From assembly GCA_948144175.1 (NCBI GenBank), contig CANXME010001987.1, positions 429,001 through 493,000 of the forward strand: a stretch of 64,000 bases of DNA. Reading direction: 5' to 3'. This DNA is from Closterium sp. NIES-65 (taxonomy: Eukaryota > Streptophyta > Zygnematophyceae > Desmidiales > Closteriaceae). Below the pieces are notes generated by a model that saw only the letters and a list, made by a program, of their open reading frames with translations, ran no database searches and was not told where the DNA came from. The position numbers were made by a program, and so were the translations under genes. The first letter of the stretch is position 1. Each line of letters begins with the position of its first letter. Below, piece by piece: positions 11,817 to 21,178 of the stretch.

Positions 11817-12506
11817 CTACAACACTAGCACTCGTGCCTTGTCCACGGTGCTCATCGGCGGCGGGGTACCAGCCATAGGCAGGGCTGCCGACCTGCCGGC
11901 ATAGCTGGCAGGTACTCCACGACGCAGGCCGAGCTGTGCAAACATGGCGTACATCTCTGACCGCAGCACCTGGAACTCCTCCCGTGTAACAAAATGCTCG
12001 TGCTCCACACTTTCACCTAGGGCACCCATGAGCGGAGGAAAAGGGTGTGAAGAATCCCCCCTCTGGCCAAGGGGATCAACGTCTTCTGCAGCAGTCCCGT
12101 GTTCCCTCACACTATCACGCTGGCGGGAAAAGGGGAGCTCAGGGAAGGGATTGGCATAACTGCTTGCCTGATGCCCGCGCGAAGGATTGGCGAGAGGGGA
12201 GACCGCCCTGCCCCGGACAGGAGAAGCGTGGAGTTGCCGAAATCGGTACGAGGGTGAGGCGAGTGGGGACTGCGTGACGGGGGCGGGTGGAGGGGATTCG
12301 GATTCCTCTCCTCTTGGCACGCCTGGTGCCGTCGCATCGACTATGCTCGGGCCGGCCCATGGCGTGTAGTACCTTGGTGCTCTGGAGGAGAGCGGTGTAA
12401 CACTCGCTCTTCCGGCAGCCTTCGTTAGATGCATTCGTTGCACGCTTACGGGCGGCCCAATGCCTGTAACGCGAGGGGCTGAGATGTAGAGGGAGCCGGA
12501 AAACAA
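11817..12506 (-). CDS. Putative accessory-gene exon in the DNA transposon
   Basis: A 229-codon open frame on the minus strand. It is rich in Ser, Pro and Arg in the first part and ends with a segment including HFVTREEFQVLRSEMYAMFA, which could form a short amphipathic helix. A plausible 3' splice site precedes GCCCCTCGCGTTAC near 12480. I do not recognise a family. It lies between the acidic reading frame (12924-14402) and the 3' exons (9152-10401) on the same strand, and I infer that all belong to one accessory gene. Exact exon ends are unresolved. Confidence 0.45.
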   Translation of the reverse strand: MFSGSLYISAPRVTGIGPPVSVQRMHLTKAAGRASVTPLSSRAPRYYTPWAGPSIVDATAPGVPRGEESESPPPAPVTQSPLASPSYRFRQLHASPVRGRAVSPLANPSRGHQASSYANPFPELPFSRQRDSVREHGTAAEDVDPLGQRGDSSHPFPPLMGALGESVEHEHFVTREEFQVLRSEMYAMFAQLGLRRGVPASYAGRSAALPMAGTPPPMSTVDKARVLVL

Positions 12507-12923
12507 AATTAGAGTCGATCGGTTTCAAGGCAGGGCCAGACATGCATGCATATTCAGAAAGGTTTGAATCTAGATCGGGTTCAGGGTTGTACTGGTTTGA
12601 GACAAGAGGGTTTACCTTGCTTGGCAGATTCGTCGACCTTCTCCTTCCCTGTATGGGAGAAACAATTTGAAAAAAGGGTGTTTTTTGGCCCGGTTTAGCA
12701 GATGGTTCAACACGTCACGTCAGTTTTATTGGACACAATGCTCACATTTCTGCTGTCCCTTCGGTTTTGGGGCAGCCTGCGCCTTCTCGTTGCCACCTTT
12801 CCGCGGGGTGCTTTGGCGGACGCTGCGACGTTTACCGGCAGGTTCTTTCTTGCTGGAAGGCACTGGAACCCCTTTGGCGCGGCCACCCTTTCCTCCTCCA
12901 TCCCCTTTTGCTCCCTGGCTCCC

Positions 12924-14402
12924 TTACTTTTTACCAACCCCTTCACTTTCGACCTTCACCCTACGCGCCTTTGGTTTGCCCGATGCTTCGCCGCACACAG
13001 CGTCAACTGCCCCGCGTTTTCGGGAAGGGCGAGTCCAGCCCCCCTCCTTCCCTGTACCACTCACCCGTCTGCCACGCCCACCCCGTCCCTTCACTGGTGC
13101 CACATCCTCCTCCTCCTCCTCCTCCTCCTCCTCCTCCTCCTCCTCCTCCTCCTCCTCCGCTGCCTCCTCCTCCTCCTCCTCCGCTGCCTCCTCCTCCTCC
13201 TCCTCCTCCTCCTCCTCCTCCTCCTCCTCCTCCTCCTCCTCCTCCTCCTCCTCCTCCTCCTCTGCCTCCTCCTCCTCCTCCTCCTCCTCCTCCTCCTCCT
13301 CCTCCTCCTCCTCCTCCTCCTCCTCCTCCTCCTCCTCCTCCTCTGCCTCCTCCTCCTCCTCCTCCTCCTCCTCCTCCTCCTCCTCCTCCTCCTCCTCCTC
13401 CTCCTCCTCCTCCTCATCCTCCTCCTCCTCCTCCTCTTCGTCCTCCCCGCCATCATTCTCATCTTTTTCATCCTCCCCAACATCCACGTCATCCTCCTCC
13501 ACTTCCTCTTCATCCTCCTCTCCCTCCGCATCCTCCTCCTCATCCTCCTCCTCCTCCGCATCACTGGGGTTTTCATCGCTCCGTTTCGGCTTTGTTCCCG
13601 TCGCTGATTTCTTGCCTCTCCTTCCACCGGATGCTTTTATTGCTGCGGGTCGGCCCTTCTGGCGCAATGCTTGACCGCCCGCCTTGCCACTAGCTTCCTT
13701 GGCGCCTCGCGGTGTCCCAACTGCCGCGCCTCCGGCGTCGTCAGCACTACCTGTCGTCTGCCGCCTCTTCGCCCGCGTAATGTGGTCCCCGGGCACGGCG
13801 GTGTCATAATCGTCCTCCCCATCGCTCTTCCTCTGCCTACGCCTCCCCCGTCCACCAGAAGGTGGAGAGCCACAGACCAGCCCCACCGACTCGTGCTCCC
13901 CCACCTTGTCCTTATCCAGCACGGCTGCAGAAACTTCGACCACGGTCGGCTGGAGCAGCGTCAGATGCTGTTGCGTTGCCGCCGCCTCGGACTCCTTGGT
14001 TGCGGCATGCTCGGCGCGGGGATCACCTCCGTGATTTCCCTACGTCGTCGATCCCTCCATCTCCGCCGACGGGAGTGCAAGACTCGTGCTCCCTCGCCCC
14101 GGATCTTCGTTGCCGCCAGTGGTGCCGTCTTTACTCGGACCGGGCTCGGTTCCAGCAGAGGCAACATGCGCATCTTTGTTCACTGTAGAAATACGCTTGC
14201 GTGGCTTTGGTTTAGGGCCCTTGTCTTCCGCTTTCTTGCCGGCCTCCTGTTGACCGCGCGCGACCTTTTTTGCCGCGAGCGACGGACGCATTAGTTTTTT
14301 TAGCGCCGCCCCCACACTCTCTATAGATTTGTTTAGACGTCCTCCTTGTTGCGCGGCGGCCGGTCTGTTCCTCCTCCATTGCTTGGTTACGTGTTGCACG
14401 TG
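12924..14402 (-). CDS. Putative accessory-gene exon(s), basic protein with a long poly-Glu tract
   Basis: One minus-strand frame is open from 14402 to 12924 apart from a TAG at 14040-14042, which may be removed by splicing (GTAGGG follows directly) or be a genuine stop. The product has a Lys/Arg-rich N-terminal part (KPKPRKRIS), then Gly/Arg-rich stretches (GRGRRRQRKS), a poly-Glu tract of over 100 residues with Ala/Asp interruptions, and a basic tail (KPKARRVKVE). The frame runs into a GTAAGG that could be a donor at 12924. There is no in-frame ATG at the upstream edge, so the start is unresolved. Alternating basic and acidic low complexity suggests a nuclear or chromatin-associated protein, but no domain is recognisable. 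Confidence 0.45.
13109..13440. repeat. (TCC/CTC)n triplet tract
   Basis: About 330 bp of nearly pure CTC/TCC triplets with a few GCC or TGC interruptions. On the minus strand it encodes the poly-Glu tract; the poly-Ser, poly-Pro, poly-Leu and poly-Arg frames are shadows. It is likely to be length-variable. Confidence 0.95.
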
Positions 14403-15074
14403 TCATGGTAATTGTAGGAGGAGAAAAGTTGCAAATCGCGCGGAAGGGTTAAGCCGGTTTCTGCAACTGATTCCCACGATGGGATTATCGACGGTCTATC
14501 ACTGTACGGGGTTTCGAAAACCGCCGCTTCAACTAAATCTGTCATAGTAGCCACTATGCTTCGCGCTAAAGTGTGTCAAGGGAACGAGCAGCGTCTAAGT
14601 GTTGGTCCAGGGAGTGACGGAAGCAGGTGGGTGGGACACGAGGGTGGTTGGGGTGGGTTGCGAGACTAGAGAGAGTAATGTAACCCTATCTGGCTATATT
14701 GGACGGTGTACGTGTAGCCACCCTAGCATAAACCCACTTACCGCTTGATCTCAACCGCTCAATAGCTGAAGTACCTCTTGGCTGATGACTGTGTTGCGAG
14801 GGGAATCGTTTGAGATGCGTCGGCCAATCACGGTTGCCAACGCATAAATCACTAAATTTTATTCAAACATACAACAATGCATTTCATCAAACTCTAAGTT
14901 GCAAATGGTTTACCACGAGGTTGGGGTAAGTTAATCGGTGATTCTTACGTCACACACACAACGACCGTCCAAAATTATTACTTGTGACAGATGTACTGTG
15001 CACTTTTAGGCTTTGCCACAATGGTTTCGGGCCAGCGGACGACATTCTAACACGATTATCAATAGTAACAAACG

Positions 15075-15660
15075 TGAATCCGTTGTGGTATGGTGATGGA
15101 TTGTCATCCATTCTTGCACAGACATTAAACAAGGTGCTTAGAAGGAGTTGTATGAAGCACAGGCCCAACGCACAAGCGTAGATGCGTTATCGACAGCCAT
15201 GGTTAGACTGTGCGACGATGCGGCGTTCAGGCCTGCGGGTTTCGCGACATGGTGAATCCGTTGTGCTATGGTGTTGCATTGGCATCCATTCTTGCACAGA
15301 CATTAAACAAGGTGCTTAGAAGGAGTTGTATGAAGCACAGGCCCAACGCACAAGCGTAGATGCGTTATCGACAGCCATGGTTAGACTGTGCGACGATGCA
15401 CCGTTCAGGCCTGCGGGTTGCGCGACATGGTGAATCAGTTCTGGTATGGTGTTGCATTGGCATCCATTCTTGCACAGACATTAAACAAGGTGCTTAGAAG
15501 AAGTTGTATCAAACACAGGTCCGACGCACAAGCGTAGATGCGTTATCGACAGCCATGGTTAGACTGTGCGACGATGGATCATTCAGGCTTGTGGGTTGCG
15601 CGACATGGTGAATCCGTTGTGGTATGGTGTTGCATTGTCATCCAACATTGCATGGACATT
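15075..15660. repeat. 178-bp tandem repeat in the divergent region
   Basis: The marker TGAATC(C/A)GTT recurs at 15075, 15253, 15431 and 15609, giving an exact 178-bp period over about 3.3 copies. The copies are highly similar (shared word ACATTAAACAAGGTGCTTAG). The array lies between the divergent accessory and transposase genes, where promoters would be expected, so a regulatory role is plausible. I see no gene in 14410-16430. Confidence 0.85.
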
Positions 15661-16435
15661 GAAACCGTTGTGTTATTGTACGACATTGTCATCCATTCTT
15701 GCATATTCATTCAGCACGGTCCCTAGAGGTACACTACACCTTGAGAGAAGAAACGTTATAGGTATTCGCTCCACGCAACAATCATACGTTAAGGCATGGA
15801 GTTATTGGGTACTTCCCGTATCGTTATCAAGTAAGGGTTTTTCAACATCAGTCCTAAGGATATGAATGTTTACTAGTTATGAATGACTTGAGTGTCTTGT
15901 TAAGTTGTAACTGTACATTTGCATTTCCATGTTTCTTTGAAGCCTCTTGAGCTCATCTACGTGATTCTGATTTCCCCCCTATATCGATTCGCGACACAAT
16001 CACAGATCCAAACGGATCTCTTCCCGCTCTTCCTCATCCCCCTCGACTCTCACGCACGGTTCCTAAACACAAATTCTTGATTCAATAGGCACGTCCTTCT
16101 CACCGTGGTCGCGACGCACACACACGACTGTGAGACTTAAGATCCTCCGCATTCTCCTCTGCTCACGTCGTGGTCACTCTAAACGGGGGCGACACGCCTT
16201 GTAGAGAAGACGGTCCATGAGGTGGGTGGTCTGTATCGTGCCAGTCCTAAACATTAGCGCCAATGTCAAGTGCCAGTCGTGCAGTGATACAAGCCGCCCA
16301 CCACAGTGCGCGCATTGGCGATAATCGTGTAGCTGTCACATGCTTCTTGAACGGAGTACTTAATGCGTTCACAAGCTTTATCACGACTAGTAGCTTCATA
16401 GGCGATTTCTTGACTCTACAACGGATCCGTAACAC

Positions 16436-19400
16436 ATGGGCTCTTTACCAGGTGTCGTCTGCAAGTTCTGCAACAGATGGTTCCGTAACGCCCAAGTTTA
16501 TGGCGGTCATAAGTCACGGCGGACCCCTTGCCAAGGACTATCCGCCGTGGCAAGGCCGACGCGATCTGCACCGACCGCCGGTCTTCACGCTCTGCTATTC
16601 GTCCACGACATTCTGTCGGACGCTCCAGCCGCTCCCGGTTCACCTACAGCGTCTAACGCATCCAACGCCGTCAGTGTGAGCGGTCCTCCACGCATGCCTG
16701 AAGCTCACGTTGACGAAACTCCCAACGACGTGAACGAGGGGCCTCCTGAAGATGAACATCAACCACAACCAGGATCTCCTGCGGCTGACACGAGTGACCA
16801 TCCTGAGAGCCAGCCCGAAGGGAGTCATGCCGCGCCGCCAACAATCATCTCCGGACAGAGTAATGCCACGCCCCTCAATCCGCTCGCGTTGAAGTTGCTG
16901 CATTTCGTTCGGCGCATGAATGGCGGAATGGGAATGGCCGAGGTTGACATCAACGGCCTGCTTCAGCTAGTCGTAGAGCCCGGCCTTGCGTCTCTTGTGA
17001 TCTCGGAGCTCTGGAACTGTAAGGATCTGGAGCGGTTCGAGATGGAGCGTTTGGCAGGGCTCAATCGCGGATGGTCGGTGGCGACCTTCGAGATTGACGG
17101 TCATCCACCACAGCGCTTGCTCTTTCAGAACTCAGCACACGTAAGCCGACTTTGCATTCAAGGCCGTGAAATGATGATGAGGCACACAGGGTTTGCATGT
17201 TCGTACTTATCCTTGTATTAACCGTACACCCACCTTCACCGCCACTAACCACGCCTCTCCTCTCACCTGCCTTCGCCACCGTACACCAGGCATTCGCTGA
17301 AATGTTTGGACATCCCAACAACGCACCCGGCTTCAAGCTCAAGGCGCGTGTTGATGAGGACCCTGACGCAGGCGGCCGTCGCTATACCACGCCTGAAATA
17401 GGAACGTGGTGGAACGATGCTCAGGTAAGGAAAGATCACGTTGCCACCCCAAACCCAATCCTTCCTCATGCCTCCATCGCTGCACTGATCTGTTAAGAGC
17501 ATCTTGAGCCCTAAACCGTGTGTCCCTTGCCGCTTTGTCGTGCACTGCAGGAACAATTCGGTTGGTCCGAAGTTGTGGGGGGGATCATCTTATATTCGGA
17601 TGTGACGCACATGAGCATCAACGGCCGGAAGAAGGCGTGGCCGCTCATGATGACGCTGGCCAGCATCTCCCAGGCCAAGCGATGGGGGAAAGCCGGGCAC
17701 ACACTACTTGCCCTCCTTCCTATCCCCCCGTCTGCAATGTCTGCCGTGGAGAAGGTGATGCTCTTCCAGCGTTGCGTCATCACCGTGCTGCAGCCGCTTC
17801 TTGATGGCATCGTCAGGTCCGTACTCGGTTTGCATCTTGCTAAGACATCATCTCACCACCTGCATGGTATGCAAACCCTCTCTGTATGTAGCATGGCCCT
17901 TTGCCCCTTGTCGTTCCTCCCTAAAAGCCGTAACCCGAATTCCTGTTGCCCCTCTACCTGTTCCTTGCAGCGGGTTCCGTCTTAGGGACCCTTTCGGTGA
18001 TTGGCAAACCGTGCGGCCCCTGCTGTACGCCTCGGTGTGCGACTACCCCGAGAGCAGCAAGATCAGTTGCACACTCTCGCATGGATCGCGGATGCCGTGC
18101 AGCATCTGCTATGTTGCAAAGGTGAGATCACATGCCATCTGCACGCATTCAAATACATTCTTGTTTGTGGGTCGCCTGATAGAACCCACATAGCTACCAC
18201 CCTTACCTTTTCTATCCCATCCCTCACCCCCGTGCTACAACAGGAGCATCTGAGTGCTGTCAAGGCACGGAACACGCCGCGCACGCCTGAACAGCAGCAA
18301 TGGATCGTTAACGAGGCGGCTGGGACGACAACTAGCCAGGCTGGCCCGTGCAAGGCCTACTCTACCTACCCTATTGAGGTGAGTGACCTGTTTCCCCGGC
18401 CCATGAGTAGTCTATGCTCTCGCCCGCCCCGTCATGAATTGCCAGATGTGCTCTGCCCTATTGAACTCACCCCACTTGTGGTTTAGGTTAGCTATCCACT
18501 CTCACGTACATCTCTCCTCCATTCCCCACCACATCCCCATTTCCAGTGCGTGCTCTGGAAGTGGGATGTGGTAGGGACCGCGTGGGGCAATCCCTACCTC
18601 GTGGTGATGCCTGACATCATGCACCAGGCGGACCAGGGCATCCTGAGCCACATTGGGGCTGTCTTGCGCAAGATGAAGAAGCGGCGTGTGACGCAGATGG
18701 ACAGGTCAGTGTTTTGGGGATTGGATTCGTTGCTTTTCATCACATTTACTCAAACCATAAGTTCTGTCCTATTACTGACATGTTTCTGCCCTTTTGCCAC
18801 CGCTAAACTGATGTGTATGGGCAGGCGCCTGTCTCTCATTCGCGACCGCACGCGCCTGAATCACATGCGCCTACCAGAGAGCGCCTACTTCGAGACCGGA
18901 GCATGTGTGGCGGCCTATGAGCACAGGGTCGTCATGCAGGTATGAACCCTCCATTCCTTGTTGCTTGTCCTGGCCTAAACCCTCAAGCAGTCTGCTCATG
19001 CTGCCATTGTTTGTCCAAACTCCTCACACCATCTGTGCTCACCCTCCCCTTTGCTACTATCCACATTCTTTGCAGGTCATGGTGTTTGTTTTTGCAAGCC
19101 TGCTTCGCCAGCCCTAGATGGATGCCGTTCGTGCCTATCTTGGCTGGTACATCCTGTGCTCCCAGCCTCAGGGGCACACTGAGCGGTCCCTCCGGGAGCT
19201 TAAGAAGATGACCTCTCGGTAATAATACCACGCATGTAAACCCCCGTGCATGGGATGAATGCTTGGCTACTGTAAATTTGCTCTTGTAGTAGGCAATCTT
19301 GTGAGGATGTTTGGTGCTAAACTTTGATAGGAAAGGATCACGTATAGGAAAACCATATGAATAAGTAGACTCTATGATTGCATGTGTTGTCATCTCCCAC

Positions 19401-20419
19401 TCCCATCAGGCTCGTTGGGCAGTTGCAGGCTGCGTTTCCAAAGCAGCCATCCTCTTGGTGCCTTGTGAAAACACATCTCATGTCGCACTACGTTGACTCC
19501 ATACGACGCGCGGGTCATGTGACTGAATTCAGCACCAACATGTTCGAGCACTTGCACGGACCGTTGGTAAAGAGGATCTACCATCGGTCCAACAAGCGCA
19601 ATGTAGATGGGCAGATCATGAAGTTCCATGCTAGGCGCATTCCGGATGTGGTGCCGGTGGATGATCCTGCTGGCCGGGACACCACCATGCGGCAGGTAAA
19701 TCTGTTTAGAGCTTGAATTGCATGGATATGAATGTAGAATGTAATAATATCAATAGCATATGTTGGCAGGCGATTGAGACCGACACACGGACGCTCATCA
19801 AGGAGTCATACTTCCTCCATGTGGAGTTACCACAAGAACCCACCTCCACCAACTGGTTTGCAAGGAAGTGGGTCAAGCAACACCCTCGTGCCCAAGCTGC
19901 CCTCAAGGATGCGCTTATGCGTTATGCAGGATGCGTCACCAAGATTTGAGTAAGTAGTTGCAAGTTTATGCAATCAACCATCATTTGGCTGGCTCGTATC
20001 ATACATGACTAACATCAACTGTTATGCAGGCCCATGCATCACTGGCAATCCCTGCAGCAGACAACGCCAGCTTCTAAAGAGTTTCTCACTTCGTTCGAGC
20101 GACCCCTGACTATTTTGAGAGGCCATGGTACTCGGATGTTGCAGTGGAGGGTGTAAGGTATGGTCAGAGAGAGGAGTGGTATGCAAGGTTGCTTCTGTTG
20201 TTCCATACAAAAATACGTGGAGAGAGGGAGGAGCTGGCTTACGTTAGATATTGGAATGCAAGTGGAGAGGATACAGCAACAGGATGCCTTCGCCTCAAGT
20301 GGACGACAGGAATGTACACGTACTCCATGATTCCGATTGAAGCGCTGCTCCGCCACGTCCATGTGGTGAAGGCATTCCACCTGGACAGTACCTATCTCCT
20401 TAATAAGTATCAAATGTGA
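16436..20419 (+). pseudogene. Plavaka-like transposase, multi-exon, with three in-frame stops
   Basis: I trace exons 16436-17140, 17290-17424, 17551-17816, 17971-18121, 18244-18378, 18547-18704, 18825-18939, 19076-19218, 19410-19695, 19770-19949 and 20030-20419, joined by GT-AG introns in consistent phase. The start ATG at 16436 precedes a C2H2/C2HC-like finger (CKFCNRWF, then H and C). A DDE-type core follows: YSDVTH (Asp about residue 297), PDIMHQ (Asp about 487) and FEHLHG (Glu about 649). Conserved surroundings such as KAWPLMMTL and LLALLPIP match Plavaka-type transposases. The C-terminal part has LLLLFHTK and HLDSTYLLNKY. Stops interrupt the frame at 19115-19117 (TAG), 19947-19949 (TGA) and 20075-20077 (TAA), so this copy is probably dead. 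Confidence 0.85.
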
Positions 20420-20686
20420 TGCATTTATCTTGTAATAAAATGGCAGCATATTTTCAAGCAAACACATTTTAGGGAAGTCAAAGCTTAAAAAACCAATTAC
20501 AAAATCACAACAAATTTGGCACGCTTCAAATAAACGGCAACGTACCGGAGTCGCGGATTCGATGTAGACTTCGACAAACAAACGCGGTCCGATTTCATTC
20601 CATGATTGGTCGAGATTTGGCTTCGGAACTTCGCCAACCAAAACACCTGAACTGTACCCCACTTCGAACCCCCTTCAAAAACCAAG

Positions 20687-20700
20687 GTTTTTTGTGATGC
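20687..20700 (-). repeat. Right terminal inverted repeat of the Plavaka-like transposon
   Basis: On the minus strand this reads CATCACAAAAAACC, matching the left end except for one extra A. The copia RNase H sequence resumes at 20703. Confidence 0.85.
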
Positions 20701-20702
20701 GT

Positions 20703-20820
20703 AACTCTGTGACGACCGCTGCGTAGCCTAGTTGTCAACCCAAGAGGTGTCCGAGTGACCAGTGAGGACAACGTCACCCCGTCCTCCAAGCACAAGCCCC
20801 ATGCCCGATGTACTGCATAG
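20703..20820 (-). mobile_element. Ty1/copia fossil, RNase H fragment (right part)
   Basis: Minus-strand copia RNase H sequence that continues the fragment ending at 8796 once the DNA transposon is set aside. It is cut at 20820/20821 by the LTR of a plus-strand copia. It differs at about a dozen positions from the homologous stretch at 27956-28080, so the two are separate copies. Confidence 0.8.
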
Positions 20821-21145
20821 TGTCAGAACATTATGGCTTATACATTTGTGTAGGCTGTAGTGGGGTAGCCCATAAGGGGTACAACCCAATAAGGGTTAGT
20901 ACTTGTACCCAACTGTTTCATAGTTCATTCATTCTATCTCACTTCTCGTCATGGTATCGAGCAGGTTCCCAAGTGGGAATACTGCCTAGGGCCCACCACG
21001 AACTTTTTTTTCCTTCCCTGCCCAGAGCGCGCTTGGCTCCTAACCCGAGTAGCGCCTCAAGCCGCCCTTAGTGGCCCCCGTTGGCCGCCCTTACGGCCCC
21101 TCGCGCCGCCTTCTACGGCCCCTTCTGGCCCCGATACGGCCCCGT

Positions 21146-21178
<33 letters not shown>

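Larger units (their letters stand above)
8797..20700 (+). mobile_element. Plavaka-like (CMC/CACTA superfamily) DNA transposon, 11.9 kb
   Basis: The ends are inverted: CATCACAAAAACC at 8797-8809 and its reverse complement (one extra A) at 20687-20700. The element splits a copia RNase H sequence; the same target junction is uninterrupted around 27956-27966. The flanks are TG at 8795-8796 and CG at 20701-20702, consistent with a 2-bp target duplication that has since changed at one base. CACTA elements typically have CACTA-like ends and 2-3-bp duplications, which fits. The element holds a spliced transposase gene (plus strand, 16436-20419) and a divergent accessory gene (minus strand, about 14402 to 9152). 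A 178-bp tandem array lies between them, and a CCACGTCA array lies inside the accessory gene region. The transposase frame has three in-frame stops, so this copy is probably not autonomous. I infer Plavaka-like membership from the transposase motifs. Confidence 0.85.

Noticed and set aside
12667-13674. Plus-strand frames of poly-Ser, poly-Leu and poly-Pro across the triplet tract
   Set aside because: They are shadows of the CTC/TCC tract. The minus strand gives a frame with sensible charged flanks on both sides.
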